Shown: positions 29,787 to 38,563 of the stretch, piece after piece
Numbering within the stretch: position 1 is the first letter of the stretch
Layout of the letters: each line of letters opens with the position of its first letter
Assembly (NCBI RefSeq): GCF_000740775.1
Contig: NZ_JFGS01000026.1
Location: 1-59,808, forward strand
Direction: 5' to 3'
DNA length: 59,808 bases
Source of the DNA: Haematobacter missouriensis
Lineage (GTDB): Bacteria > Pseudomonadota > Alphaproteobacteria > Rhodobacterales > Rhodobacteraceae
Program-made: the position numbers and the translations under genes
Notes under the pieces: model-generated
The model's database searches: none
Seen by the model: the letters and a program-made list of their open reading frames with translations, nothing else
Told to the model about the DNA's origin: nothing

Positions 29787-30146
29787 ATGAAGCACCCCGT
29801 CGATGTGCATGTTGGCAAGCGCGTCCGCCATCGTCGTTGGATGGTTGGCATGACGCAGCAGCAGCTTGCGGACAAAGTCGGCATCAAGTTCCAGCAAATC
29901 CAGAAATATGAGACGGGAATGAACCGCATCAGCGCATCCCGTCTGTGGGATATCGCCGAGGCGCTCGCGGTACCGGTCAGCTTCTTCTTTGAAGGGCTCG
30001 AATCGGAAGCGCCGGAAAAGGTCGCGGAAGGCGATATTCTTGCCGACAAGGAAGCGCTTGAACTCGTCCGCTCGTATTATGCGATCCCGGAAAACCAGCG
30101 CCGCCGGCTGTTCGAACTTGCCCGCGTTCTCAGCGACGCGGCCTGA
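29787..30146 (+). CDS. XRE-family helix-turn-helix regulator
   Basis: This 119-residue protein has an XRE DNA-binding domain at about residues 10-65 (MTQQQLADKVGIKFQQIQKYETG, ISASRLWDIAEALAVPVSFFFEG) and a short C-terminal helical segment (EALELVRSYYAIPENQRRRLFELARVL-type) that probably dimerises. GAGGAG is six bases before ATG 29787; the GTG at 29784 is too close. Highly similar proteins are widespread in Rhodobacterales, but I know of no firmly assigned function. It is transcribed from a sigma-54-type promoter, which is unusual for a small repressor. Confidence 0.88.
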   Translation: MKHPVDVHVGKRVRHRRWMVGMTQQQLADKVGIKFQQIQKYETGMNRISASRLWDIAEALAVPVSFFFEGLESEAPEKVAEGDILADKEALELVRSYYAIPENQRRRLFELARVLSDAA

Positions 30147-30176
30147 AAGCCGCCGGTTTGAAGGCTCCCTCCAGCG

Positions 30177-30197
30177 CCGGCCCGCTTGACGGGCCGG
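30177..30197 (+). terminator. Hairpin after the XRE gene
   Basis: CCGGCCCG and CGGGCCGG form a perfect 8-bp stem with a CTTGA loop, 30 bases after the stop. No T-run follows, so it is a strong structure but only a possible terminator. Confidence 0.5.
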
Positions 30198-30210
30198 ACA
30201 TGGATCGCTA

Positions 30211-30232
30211 CCGGCAATTTAACTGCCGGAGC
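30211..30232 (+). promoter_or_regulatory. Hairpin overlapping the ribosome site of the phosphatase gene
   Basis: CCGGCA (30211-30216) pairs with TGCCGG (30224-30229) around ATTTAAC. The right arm contains the start of CCGGAG (30227-30232), the likely Shine-Dalgarno for ATG 30238, so folding would partly hide it. Confidence 0.35.
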
Positions 30233-30237
30233 ATATC

Positions 30238-31038
30238 ATGACGATTGACGCAGAAACCCGCGCCGCCCTCATCACGACGGCGGATGCCTTGGCCGATGCG
30301 GCCCGCGCAGCGACGCTGCGACATTTTCGCAGCTTCGACCTGTCCGCGGAGAGCAAGGAAACCGCCCGGTTCGATCCTGTCACCGTGGCGGACCGGCTGG
30401 CGGAGCAGGAGATGCGCGCCATTCTCGCTCGGCAGCGCCCGCAGGATGCCATCCTCGGAGAGGAATTCGGCCGCACGGAGGGCAGCAGTGGCCTGACCTG
30501 GGTGCTTGACCCGATCGATGGGACGCGGGGTTATCTTTCCGGTACGCCGACCTGGGGAGTGCTGATCTCCGTCGCCGATACGGACGGTCCGGTGTTCGGG
30601 CTGATCGATCAGCCTTATATCGGCGAGCGTTTCCGGGGCGGGCTCGGCATGGCGGAGATGGACGGGCCGCAAGGGCGGCGGCCACTGAAGGCCCGTGTAC
30701 CCCGCCCGCTTTCGCAGGCCATCCTCTTCTCGACCTTCCCCGAAGTTGGCACTCCCGAGGAAGGGAAGGCTTTCCGGCGAGTGTCGGAAGCCGCGCGCCT
30801 CACGCGTTATGGAATGGATTGCTACGCCTATGCATTGGTTGCTGCCGGGCAGATCGACCTCGTGATTGAAGCGGGCCTGCAACCCTATGACGTGCAGGCA
30901 CCCATCGCGGTGATCGAAGCGGCGGGCGGCATGGTGACCGACTGGCGCGGAGGGCCTGCTCATGAGGGCGGGCGCATCCTTGCCGCCGCCAATGCGGAAA
31001 TCCATGCAGAAGCCTTGGCGCTGCTGAACGGCGGCTGA
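30238..31038 (+). CDS. Inositol monophosphatase family, probable histidinol-phosphatase
   Basis: This 266-residue magnesium- and lithium-sensitive phosphatase fold has the metal motifs GEE (74-76), DPIDGT (91-96) and the C-terminal YDVQAPIAVIEAAGG with the third Asp. The set TWVLDPIDGTRGYLSGTPTWG is typical of the HisN-type branch, which dephosphorylates histidinol phosphate in alphaproteobacteria and actinobacteria. Other members act on inositol phosphates or PAP. hisA, hisF and hisE lie 8-10 kb away but not in the same operon. It ends 22 bases from the convergent epmA. Confidence 0.87.
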   Translation: MTIDAETRAALITTADALADAARAATLRHFRSFDLSAESKETARFDPVTVADRLAEQEMRAILARQRPQDAILGEEFGRTEGSSGLTWVLDPIDGTRGYLSGTPTWGVLISVADTDGPVFGLIDQPYIGERFRGGLGMAEMDGPQGRRPLKARVPRPLSQAILFSTFPEVGTPEEGKAFRRVSEAARLTRYGMDCYAYALVAAGQIDLVIEAGLQPYDVQAPIAVIEAAGGMVTDWRGGPAHEGGRILAAANAEIHAEALALLNGG

Positions 31039-31060
31039 TCGCGGAGGCGCCCCGGGCCGG

Positions 31061-32098
31061 TCAGGCGACTGGCGTCCAGACGACCATGTCGATTAGGGGG
31101 GCGCCGGTTGCGAGCATTACCAGCCGATCGAACCCCAGCGCGATACCGCTCGCGGGAGGCATCTGCGGCAGGGCTGCGAGAAAATCCTCGTCCAGAGGGT
31201 AGCGCTCGCCATAGACGCGCTGTTTTTCGTCCATTTCGGCAATGAAACGGCGCCGTTGCTCGATAGCATCCGTCAGTTCCCCGAACCCGTTGGCCAGTTC
31301 GACCCCGCAGGCATAAAGCTCGAACCGTTCCGCCACCCGCACGTCGTCGGGCGCCCTGCGGGCCAGCGCAGCCTCCACCGCCGGATAGCGGTCGAGAACG
31401 GTGGGCCGGCCAAGCCCCAGATGCGGCTCCACCCGCTCCACAAGAATGCGGGAGAGGATGTCGGACCAGGTGTCATCTTCCGCAACACGCGTACCAATGA
31501 TGCGCGCGGCGCCGGCCAGAGCCTCGCGGTCCGGCTGGCCGGCGGGAGACAACGTCGCCAGCAGGTCGATCCCGGCATGGCGATCGAAGGCGTCGGCCAC
31601 GCTCAACCGCTCTGGGGGTGCAAAGGGATCGCAGGTCCGGTCGCGAAAGCGGAACAGCGTCGCGCCCGTCGCGTCCGCGGCGAGACGCATGATCTCCGCG
31701 CAATCCGCCATCAGCTGCTCATAAGGCTCGCCCGCTCGATACCATTCCAGCATGGTGAACTCCGGGCTGTGCAGCGCGCCGCGCTCCCGGTTGCGCCAGA
31801 CATGGGCAAAGGCGGCGATGCGCGGCTCTCCCGCGGCCAGCAGCTTCTTCATCGCGAATTCGGGGGAGGTGTGCAGATACATCGGACGCGTCTCTCCCGC
31901 ATTGCCAATGGCCTGCGTGGCAAAGGCGTGGAGATGCGCTTCGTTTCCCGGTGAGAGCTGCAGGGCCGCGGGATCGACTTCAACGAAGTCCTGCGCCGCG
32001 AACCAACCCCGCAGTGCGGCCTGAATGCGGTTCCGGGCCAGAAGCAGGGGGCGGCGGTCGGCGTGGCGGTCGGCGGTCCACCAGGGCGTATCGGTCAT
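31061..32098 (-). CDS. epmA: EF-P lysyl-transferase EpmA
   Basis: This 345-residue protein has the class II lysyl-tRNA-synthetase catalytic core without the anticodon-binding domain, as in GenX/PoxA. Motif 2 is the VWRNRERGALHSPEFTMLEW stretch and motif 3 is GIALGFDRLVML near the C-terminus. EpmA attaches beta-lysine to a conserved Lys of elongation factor P. It is divergent from efp, 124 bases away, which supports the assignment. The EpmB aminomutase that makes beta-lysine is not in the window. Confidence 0.93.
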   Translation of the reverse strand: MTDTPWWTADRHADRRPLLLARNRIQAALRGWFAAQDFVEVDPAALQLSPGNEAHLHAFATQAIGNAGETRPMYLHTSPEFAMKKLLAAGEPRIAAFAHVWRNRERGALHSPEFTMLEWYRAGEPYEQLMADCAEIMRLAADATGATLFRFRDRTCDPFAPPERLSVADAFDRHAGIDLLATLSPAGQPDREALAGAARIIGTRVAEDDTWSDILSRILVERVEPHLGLGRPTVLDRYPAVEAALARRAPDDVRVAERFELYACGVELANGFGELTDAIEQRRRFIAEMDEKQRVYGERYPLDEDFLAALPQMPPASGIALGFDRLVMLATGAPLIDMVVWTPVA

Positions 32099-32222
32099 GG
32101 GCGGAGGGTCCTGCGGCTTTCGGCTGGAATTTCCGGGCAGGATGCGCTAGGGCCTCCGGCCAAGTGGCGGGGGCTTACGCGGCCCGCTGCCAAAGCTCAA
32201 GGACAAGCTCAAGGGAAAACCC

Positions 32223-32789
32223 GTGAAAGTCATCGCCTCCTCGCTCCGCAAGGGCAATGTCGTCGAACTGGAGGGCCGGCTCTATGTCGTCCTCAAGGCC
32301 GAGAACTTCCATCCCGGCAAGGGCACGCCGACCACCTCCGTGGACATGCGCCGCATCTCCGACGGGGTGAAGGTTGCCGAACGCTGGCGCACCACCGAGA
32401 TGGTGGAGAAGGCCACGGTGGATGAGCGTGAGTACGACTTCCTCTACGAGGACGGTGAAGGGTTCCACTTCATGAACCCGGAGAACTACGAGCAGCTTAC
32501 CGTCTCGGCCGATGTGGTGGGCGACGACAAGGTGTTCCTGACCGACGGTATCAAGGTCTACCTACGGACGTTTGAAGGCGTCGCCATCGCCATGGAGCTG
32601 CCGCAGAAGCTGGTCGTGGAGATCGCGGAAACCGAGCCGGTGGTGAAGGGGCAGACCGCCTCCTCCTCCTACAAGCCCGCGCTGGCCACGAATGGCGTGC
32701 GTGTCATGGTCCCGCCGCATATCGGTGCGGGCACGCGCATCGTCATCTCCACTGCCGACAACAGCTATGTGGAGCGTGCGAAGGACTGA
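32223..32789 (+). CDS. efp: Elongation factor P
   Basis: This 188-residue factor relieves ribosome stalling at polyproline stretches. It has three beta-barrel domains; the domain I loop FHPGKGTP carries Lys33, the site modified by EpmA. Domain III holds the family signature [14 protein letters not shown] and [13 protein letters not shown]. The start is GTG with GGAAAA just upstream; the frame is open to 32151 but has no ordinary start there. It is followed by a strong terminator. Confidence 0.96.
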   Translation: MKVIASSLRKGNVVELEGRLYVVLKAENFHPGKGTPTTSVDMRRISDGVKVAERWRTTEMVEKATVDEREYDFLYEDGEGFHFMNPENYEQLTVSADVVGDDKVFLTDGIKVYLRTFEGVAIAMELPQKLVVEIAETEPVVKGQTASSSYKPALATNGVRVMVPPHIGAGTRIVISTADNSYVERAKD

Positions 32790-32814
32790 TCTTTCGGGTC
32801 GGTGCAAGATCAAA

Positions 32815-32843
32815 GGCTGCCGGGGAGAACCGGCAGCCTTTTT
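32815..32843 (+). terminator. Rho-independent terminator of efp
   Basis: GGCTGCCGG and CCGGCAGCC form a perfect 9-bp stem around GGAGAA, followed directly by TTTTT. It is the clearest intrinsic terminator in the window. Confidence 0.92.
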
Positions 32844-32909
32844 CATGCGCGAGGACGAAAACCGCGGGATGGTTTTCGCAGACTGCAGACTGCCAAGCTT
32901 CATACTCCA

Positions 32910-33069
32910 GCAGGCTGCTGAAAAGTCCTGAAGTGTCATGCCCTACGTGCAGGAAATGGGAAGATCGGCCCGGAGATGTCGCAAGTATGCACATTTCCAG
33001 CTGGATTTCGCCAGATTACGAACGATTTCCGTTCCGACAGAGGTCAAAGGGCCTCTTTCAACGGCCTGC
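32910..33069. mobile_element. Putative MITE or insertion-sequence remnant
   Basis: The left end GCAGGCTGCTGAAAAG (32910-32925) and the right end CTTTCAACGGCCTGC (33055-33069) are imperfect inverted repeats, matching at about 12 of 14 positions when one is reversed. The left end resembles the termini of IS1182-type elements (CAGGCTGCTGAAAAA...). The 160 bases between have no convincing gene; a short frame from 32938 has no recognisable motif. The element lies between the efp terminator and the 3' end of the copper-chaperone-like gene. No target duplication is obvious. Confidence 0.4.
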
Positions 33070-33094
33070 CAGGGGTGGACAAGCGGCTCCAGCC

Positions 33095-33286
33095 TTACGA
33101 CGCTTCGGGGGTGTAGCCTGCCTCGCGGATGACCTCAGCCGCCCGGGCGGCATCGCCTTTCACCGACACCAGATGACGGGGAAGATCGATCTTCACATCT
33201 GCATCCGGCATGGTCTGCGCAAATGCCTTTCGGATCGTCGCAACGCAATGGCCGCAACTCATGTCATTGACGATGAAGTTCTGCAT
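33095..33286 (-). CDS. Heavy-metal-associated domain protein, CopZ-like
   Basis: This 63-residue single HMA domain has the metal motif MSCGHC (Cys11 and Cys14) and the usual ferredoxin-like pattern ending in AAEVIREAGYTPE. Such small soluble proteins ferry Cu(I) to P-type ATPases or regulators. No copper ATPase or CueR regulator is nearby, so the partner must be encoded elsewhere. It is on the same strand as, and 65 bases downstream of, an MJ0042 gene. Confidence 0.9.
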   Translation of the reverse strand: MQNFIVNDMSCGHCVATIRKAFAQTMPDADVKIDLPRHLVSVKGDAARAAEVIREAGYTPEAS

Positions 33287-33351
33287 GACGCCTCCTGTCT
33301 CTCCGACCGATATGGTCCTTCCAGTTGGGGGAAGGTCAATAGGGACCGGCG

Positions 33352-34056
33352 TCAGCCCTGCATCGCCCCGAGCAGGGGTGTCGCCAGATCGCGGAGCCAG
33401 ATGCGCGCGGCGTTCACATTCTCCACATAGGTGGTGATGTAGGGCGCGAGCCCCGGCATATCGACTGCGAGACCCGGCCCCACGATGTAAAGCGCAACGA
33501 GACAGGCGATGAGCAGGAGCCCACAGACGAAGCCGATGTTGAAGCGCCGCCGGCCGCGTTCGCTTTCCTCCTCATTGACGAAATTCTCCAGCGCCTGATT
33601 GACCGGCATATCAACCGGGCCGGGAGCCGGCTCCCAGTTGCGGGGGCGGGCAGGAGACGCCACGGGCTGCGCAGATTTTGCGGGAGCCGGCAAGGTGGGT
33701 TCGCGAAGCGGAATATCCTGCGGCTGGTCAACGTCCGGCAGCCTGCCAATGGCCGGAGCAATCGGAGGGTCGGCGGGGGTCGGTTCCGGAGGGCGCTCCG
33801 CTGCCTGCGTGGCGCGGGCCTCGCTGTCCCGATTCGGGCCGCGACGCACTTCCGCCTCGCGGGCAGCCTCCTCCCGCAGGACGTTCAGCACGCCCTCGTC
33901 CACCGGCCTCCGGGGCAGGGGAGCGGGCGTTGCGTCCTCCCGCGTCTGGAACCAACTGTGGCCGCATGCGGCGCATTGCACCTCCCGCCCTTGGGGCGGG
34001 ATCGCCGTATCGGAAATCTCGTACTGCGCACCGCAGTTCGCGCAAATCAGCCGCAT
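33352..34056 (-). CDS. MJ0042 zinc-ribbon membrane protein
   Basis: This 234-residue protein has an N-terminal zinc ribbon (Cys5, Cys8, Cys28, Cys31: CANCGAQYEI and CAACGHSWF), a long Pro/Glu/Arg-rich disordered linker (about 40-165), one membrane helix at about 172-193 and a short periplasmic end. The family is common in alphaproteobacteria and its function is not established; the layout suggests a cytoplasmic sensor ribbon tied to the inner membrane. It is divergent from ftsE. Confidence 0.85.
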   Translation of the reverse strand: MRLICANCGAQYEISDTAIPPQGREVQCAACGHSWFQTREDATPAPLPRRPVDEGVLNVLREEAAREAEVRRGPNRDSEARATQAAERPPEPTPADPPIAPAIGRLPDVDQPQDIPLREPTLPAPAKSAQPVASPARPRNWEPAPGPVDMPVNQALENFVNEEESERGRRRFNIGFVCGLLLIACLVALYIVGPGLAVDMPGLAPYITTYVENVNAARIWLRDLATPLLGAMQG

Positions 34057-34211
34057 CTGCCCTCGACCCGCGTCTCGCTGTGGATCCTAACTTTGCGCTG
34101 TTGTAACAAGGCGCCGACGTCAATCCAACCCCGGCTCTACCGGTGGATGAAACGTCCAGTGCGGTCGCAGAAACCGCGCCGGCACGGGGCCGGGCAGCAT
34201 CGGAGAAGTCG

Positions 34212-34886
34212 TTGATCGAATTTCAGAACGTCGCCTACAGCTATGGCGGAGGGGAGTTGCTGGCCGACATGTCATTGCGCCTTGCTCCCGGATCGTTCCA
34301 CTTCCTGACCGGGCCTTCCGGCGCGGGCAAGACCACGTTCCTCAAGCTGTGTTACGGGGAACTCGTGCCGACCAGCGGTGCGCTGCGCATCTTCGGAGAG
34401 GATGTGACCGGGCTTCCGCGTGATGCGGTCGCCGACATGCGCCAGCGGATCGGCGTTGTGCATCAGGACTGCCAGTTCCTCGACCACCTGCCGCTGGCGG
34501 AGAATATCGAACTGCCGCTCACCGTCGCGGGACGGGGGGAGGAGGCGGAAGCCTATCTTCAGGAACTGCTTGCCTGGGTCGGCCTGTCCCGTCATGCGGA
34601 GGCGCTGCCGCCCGAACTGTCCGGTGGAGAGCGGCAGCGCGCGGCGCTGGCGCGGGCGATCATCACCTCTCCCGACGTGATTCTGGCCGACGAGCCGACG
34701 GGCAACGTGGACTGGGACATGGCACAGCGTCTGATCTCGTTGCTCATCGAGCTGAACCGGATGGGCAAGGCAGTAGTGATCGCCACCCATGACATGAACC
34801 TGATCCGTTGGGCCAAGGGGCGGGTGGCAGCTCGTGTGCTCCGCATCCGCGGCCGTCGGGTGCAACTTGCTGGGGTGGACCTGTGA
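34212..34886 (+). CDS. ftsE: Cell division ATP-binding protein FtsE
   Basis: This 224-residue ABC ATPase has Walker A GPSGAGKT, signature LSGGERQR and Walker B VILADEP followed by TGNVD, the FtsE form of the D-loop. With FtsX it activates periplasmic cell-wall hydrolases at the division site. TTG 34212 with GGAGAAG upstream gives the family's normal length; GTG 34143 would add 23 residues of low-complexity sequence and is the alternative. Its stop overlaps the ftsX start (GTGA). Confidence 0.92.
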   Translation: MIEFQNVAYSYGGGELLADMSLRLAPGSFHFLTGPSGAGKTTFLKLCYGELVPTSGALRIFGEDVTGLPRDAVADMRQRIGVVHQDCQFLDHLPLAENIELPLTVAGRGEEAEAYLQELLAWVGLSRHAEALPPELSGGERQRAALARAIITSPDVILADEPTGNVDWDMAQRLISLLIELNRMGKAVVIATHDMNLIRWAKGRVAARVLRIRGRRVQLAGVDL

Positions 34887-35788
34887 ACGCGTTGACCTCC
34901 TATCTCTCCTCCCTGCTCGCGCTTCTCCAGCCGGACGGTGCCTCAGACCGGGTGGTGCCGCCCTCCGGCAATGCGGCGAAGCTCACGCTTTTCACCGCCG
35001 CGGCCATGGCTTTCCTCGCCGTCTTTGCGCTGGCACTCTCCACCGCGGCAGGGCGCATCGCCGCCGACTGGTCCTCCGCGCTCGACGGGTCGATCACGCT
35101 CCGCATCTCCGCCCCGGAGGAGGATATGGCCCGCCAGACGGAAACCGCGCTTTCCGTTCTTGCCTCCACTCCGGCCGTGTCGGTCGCGCGGGCGCTTTCG
35201 GCGGATGAGGCCCGGGCCCTGCTCGAGCCATGGTTCGGTCCCGACCTTCCCGTTGAGGAGCTGCCTATTCCCCAGCTCATTGAGGCCCGCACTGTCAGCG
35301 GTTTTGACATAGACGCGCTTCGCCTTCGTTTGAGCGCCGAAGTGCCGGGCGCGGTGGTGGACGACCACAGCCGCTGGCGTGCGCCGCTCGTCTCTGCCGC
35401 GAACCGGCTGCGCCTTTTGGGTGTCGCTTCCGTGCTGGTGATCGGTGCGACGACGGCGGCGATGATCGCGCTGGCCGTCGGCGCCGCGCTTTCGGCCAAT
35501 GCGCAGACGATTCGGGTGCTGCGGCTGGTGGGCGCGCGGGACAGCTATATCGCACAGGCTTTCGTGCGGCGCTTCACTTTCCGGGCGCTCGGCGGAGCGG
35601 CGGTGGGCACCGTGATCGCGCTGCTCGCGCTGGCGCTGCTGCCCTCGGGGGAGGATGCGGTGCTGAAGGGGCTGGGCTTCCGTGGCGCGGCCTGGCTCTG
35701 GCCAGTGCTTGTCCCGCTGGCCGCAGCCGCGGTGGCCCTTGCCGCAACCCGGACGGCGGCCTTGAGGACATTGCGCGGCTTCCAGTGA
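34883..35788 (+). CDS. ftsX: Cell division protein FtsX
   Basis: This 301-residue protein has the FtsX four-helix layout: one helix near residues 30-52, a periplasmic domain of about 110 residues that usually contacts amidase activators, then three helices toward the C-terminus. Sequence identity in this family is low, so topology and the GTGA overlap with ftsE are the main support. The stop overlaps the plsC start, making ftsE-ftsX-plsC one unit. Confidence 0.9.
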   Translation: MNALTSYLSSLLALLQPDGASDRVVPPSGNAAKLTLFTAAAMAFLAVFALALSTAAGRIAADWSSALDGSITLRISAPEEDMARQTETALSVLASTPAVSVARALSADEARALLEPWFGPDLPVEELPIPQLIEARTVSGFDIDALRLRLSAEVPGAVVDDHSRWRAPLVSAANRLRLLGVASVLVIGATTAAMIALAVGAALSANAQTIRVLRLVGARDSYIAQAFVRRFTFRALGGAAVGTVIALLALALLPSGEDAVLKGLGFRGAAWLWPVLVPLAAAAVALAATRTAALRTLRGFQ

Positions 35789-36537
35789 TGCGACGGTTCC
35801 TGCCTCTCCAGTATCTCCTCTCGCTTGTGTTTATCGTGCAGATGTACGTGATGATGGCGGTGCTCGCGCTCGTGTTCACACCCGCCGTTCTGCTCCGGAG
35901 GGAGATCGCCTATACTGCCTGCCGGAGCTATTGCCGGTGGGTCCGCTGGTCGGCGCGCTGGATCGTCGGGCTGTCCTCCGAAATCCGGGGCGATGTGCCG
36001 CAGGATGAGGTTCTCGTCGCGTCCAAGCATCAGTCGTTCTTCGATATCATCCTGATCGTTTCCGCCGTGCCGCGGCCAAAATTCGTGATGAAGAAAGAGC
36101 TGCTCTGGGCGCCCATCGTCGGCTTCTATGCCAAGCGCATCGGCTGTGTTGCAGTTGACCGCGGGAAGCGGGGGAAGGCGCTGCGCCAGATGGTCGCCCA
36201 AGTGGCGGCGGGCCATTCCATGCCGGGACAGCTCATCATCTTCCCCCAGGGCACCCGTGTCGCTCCCGGAGCGACCGAGCGCTACAAAGGGGGCGCGGCC
36301 GCTCTTTATCTCGAACTGGGGCAGGATTGCGTTCCCGCGGCGACGCATGTCGGCGTATTCTGGCCGCGGCGCGGCCTGCTGAGGCGTCCGGGTCATGCCG
36401 TGCTGGAATTTCTGCCACGCATCGCGCCCGGCCTTGAACATCAGGCCTTTCTGCAAACACTGGAGCAGAGGGTGGAAGACGCTTCCGACGCGCTGATGAT
36501 GGAAGCGGGTTTTCCCGTGCAGGAGACGCTGTCATGA
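35788..36537 (+). CDS. plsC: 1-acyl-sn-glycerol-3-phosphate acyltransferase
   Basis: This 249-residue membrane acyltransferase makes phosphatidate from lysophosphatidate. The HX4D catalytic motif is HQSFFD (His81, Asp86), and the phosphate-binding motif is FPQGTR at 152-157. Two hydrophobic helices lie before the catalytic domain. ATG 35788 shares a base with the ftsX stop; GTG 35785 is possible. The product feeds CdsA, encoded 21 kb away. Confidence 0.92.
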   Translation: MRRFLPLQYLLSLVFIVQMYVMMAVLALVFTPAVLLRREIAYTACRSYCRWVRWSARWIVGLSSEIRGDVPQDEVLVASKHQSFFDIILIVSAVPRPKFVMKKELLWAPIVGFYAKRIGCVAVDRGKRGKALRQMVAQVAAGHSMPGQLIIFPQGTRVAPGATERYKGGAAALYLELGQDCVPAATHVGVFWPRRGLLRRPGHAVLEFLPRIAPGLEHQAFLQTLEQRVEDASDALMMEAGFPVQETLS

Positions 36538-37139
36538 AAGCCATCACCGATATCGCGGCGCTGGAAGCGCTCTACGGCACGCCCGCGCCCGCCGCCGCCC
36601 GCAAGGTCACGCCTGGCCTGACGCCGGAGTATCGCCGCTGGATGGAGGCATCGCGTTTCTGCCTTGTAGCGACGGTCGGGCCGGAGGGCACGGACTGTTC
36701 TCCGCGCGGTGACGACGGTGCGGTTGTCAGGATCGCCGACGACAGAACGCTGTTCCTGCCGGACTGGAAGGGTAATGACCGGATCGACACGCTGCGGAAT
36801 GTCGTGCGCGATCCGCGCCTCTCCCTGCTGTTCATGGTACCGGGCTCCAACAACGTCCTTCGCGTGAACGGGCTCGGCACTGTCACAGCGGATGACGATC
36901 TGCGCGGGAGTTTCGCGCGAAAGGGCGTGCTGCCACGCAGCGTCCTGATCATCGAGACGCAGGAAGTCTACTTCCAGTGCGCGCGGGCGATCATGCGGTC
37001 CCGCCTGTGGACGGCGGGGGATGAGGCGGCAGGCCTGCCCACGCCGGGAGAGATGCTCGTCGCCGCGACCGCAGGGCAGGTGGGCGGGCCGGACTATGAC
37101 CGGACATGGCCGGAGCGCGCGGCAAAGACGATGTGGTGA
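36534..37139 (+). CDS. FMN-binding pyridoxamine 5'-phosphate oxidase family protein
   Basis: This 201-residue split-barrel flavin-binding protein of the MSMEG_1061-like PPOX group has FCLVATVGPEGTDCSPRGD, LFLPDWKGNDRIDTLRNV, and LLFMVPGSNNVLRVNG. Members bind FMN or F420 and reduce varied small molecules; none of these features identifies a substrate. It overlaps plsC by four bases and is the last gene of the ftsEX unit. Confidence 0.88.
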   Translation: MKAITDIAALEALYGTPAPAAARKVTPGLTPEYRRWMEASRFCLVATVGPEGTDCSPRGDDGAVVRIADDRTLFLPDWKGNDRIDTLRNVVRDPRLSLLFMVPGSNNVLRVNGLGTVTADDDLRGSFARKGVLPRSVLIIETQEVYFQCARAIMRSRLWTAGDEAAGLPTPGEMLVAATAGQVGGPDYDRTWPERAAKTMW

Positions 37140-37218
37140 CCTGAGATCGGGCATGTCCGCGCTAATGGCGGCGTCGAACATGCCTCTCCCCTGCGGCAGG
37201 CCTTCCGGCTCCTGCGGT

Positions 37219-38178
37219 TCAGGCCGCGAGGCTCTTTGATCCCATGTCGAGAAACTTCCGCCGCCGCTCCCGGATCAGGTCTTCTCGACCCATGCCGTCA
37301 AGCTCGCCCAGCATCGCAGCGATAGCCTTGCCTACACCGTCAATCGCCGCGCCCGGATCACGCTGTGCGCCCCCCAGCGGCTCCGGTACGATACGGTCGA
37401 TAACGCCGAGTTTGTGAAGATCCTGTGCGGTCAGCCGCAGGGCCTCCGCTGCCTCGCGCATCTTCTCCGCGTCCTTCCACAGGATGGAGGCGCAGCCCTC
37501 CGGCGAGATCACCGAATAGACGGAGTGCTCCAGCATGGCGAGCCGGTTCGCCGTGGCAAAGGCCACCGCGCCGCCCGAGCCGCCCTCGCCGATCACCACG
37601 CAGACCAGTGGCACGCCGATCTTCAGACATCTTTCCGTGGACCGCGCGATGGCCTCTGCCTGTCCGCGTTCCTCCGCACCCTTGCCGGGATAGGCGCCGG
37701 GCGTGTCCACCAACGCGACCACCGGCAGCCGGAACCGGTCGGCCAGATCCATCAGCCGTATCGCCTTGCGATATCCCTCGGGCCGCGCCATGCCGAAGTT
37801 GCGGTCGATCCGGGTGGAGGTGTCATGCCCCTTTTCCTGACCGATCACGACAACCGGCCGATCGTTGAACCGTGCCAGCCCGCCCATCACCGCGTGATCG
37901 TCCGCGAAGCCCCGGTCCCCGGCGAGCGGCATCCAGTCGCTGAACAGGGCCTCGACGTAGTCCTTGCAATGCGGCCGGTCGGGGTGCCGCGCGACAAGGC
38001 ATTTCTGCCACGGCGTCAGGCCCCTGTAGAGATCGCGCAGCAGCGTCTCGGCCTTCTTGTCGAGAGCGGCGGCCTCCTTCTCGACATTCGTCTCCGGGTT
38101 GGCGCGGGCCATATTCCGAAGTTCCTCCGCCTTGCCCTCGATCTCGGCCAGAGGCTTTTCGAATTCGAGATAGGTCAT
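37219..38178 (-). CDS. accA: Acetyl-CoA carboxylase carboxyltransferase alpha subunit
   Basis: This 319-residue subunit transfers the carboxyl group from biotin to acetyl-CoA together with AccD. Features are [19 protein letters not shown] at the N-terminus, the crotonase-like core with [29 protein letters not shown] and [10 protein letters not shown], and the C-terminal domain starting [13 protein letters not shown]. It is downstream of hisE on the same strand with a 70-base gap. Confidence 0.97.
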   Translation of the reverse strand: MTYLEFEKPLAEIEGKAEELRNMARANPETNVEKEAAALDKKAETLLRDLYRGLTPWQKCLVARHPDRPHCKDYVEALFSDWMPLAGDRGFADDHAVMGGLARFNDRPVVVIGQEKGHDTSTRIDRNFGMARPEGYRKAIRLMDLADRFRLPVVALVDTPGAYPGKGAEERGQAEAIARSTERCLKIGVPLVCVVIGEGGSGGAVAFATANRLAMLEHSVYSVISPEGCASILWKDAEKMREAAEALRLTAQDLHKLGVIDRIVPEPLGGAQRDPGAAIDGVGKAIAAMLGELDGMGREDLIRERRRKFLDMGSKSLAA

Positions 38179-38248
38179 CCTGTGCTCCGCTTGGTTTGAC
38201 GGCTATATGGACCGAGGTCGGTCGGAATGCAACTTTCCGCCCCTTCTC

Positions 38249-38563
38249 CTACCGGGGGCGGGCGGCCTTCTCGGCGATGCCGGAGGTGCCTTCGCGCCGC
38301 TCAAGCTCTGCCATGACGGCGGAGAGAGGCACATCGCGCGCGGTCAGCATGACGAGCATGTGATAGAGCACGTCCGCCGCCTCTGATGCGAGGCGCTCCC
38401 GGTCGCCGCGGACGGCCTCGATTATGGCTTCCACCGCCTCCTCGCCGAATTTCTCGGCGCATTTCTCCGGCCCGCGGGAAAGGAGCTTTGCCGTCCATGA
38501 GCTTTCCGGGTCCGCGCCCTTGCGGGCCTCCACCGTGGCGGCCAGACGTTCGAGCGCGGTCAT
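38249..38563 (-). CDS. hisE: Phosphoribosyl-ATP pyrophosphatase
   Basis: This 104-residue all-helical enzyme of the MazG-like fold carries out the second step of histidine synthesis. [23 protein letters not shown] and [13 protein letters not shown] hold the metal-binding acidic residues. The ATG overlaps the hisF stop by four bases. HisI is a separate gene not seen here. Confidence 0.95.
   Translation of the reverse strand: MTALERLAATVEARKGADPESSWTAKLLSRGPEKCAEKFGEEAVEAIIEAVRGDRERLASEAADVLYHMLVMLTARDVPLSAVMAELERREGTSGIAEKAARPR

Noticed and set aside
32193-32214. Direct repeat AAGCTCAAGG twice before efp
   Set aside because: The two copies are in frame 12 bases apart but there is no start codon to make them coding, and no known regulator site fits; it may be chance.
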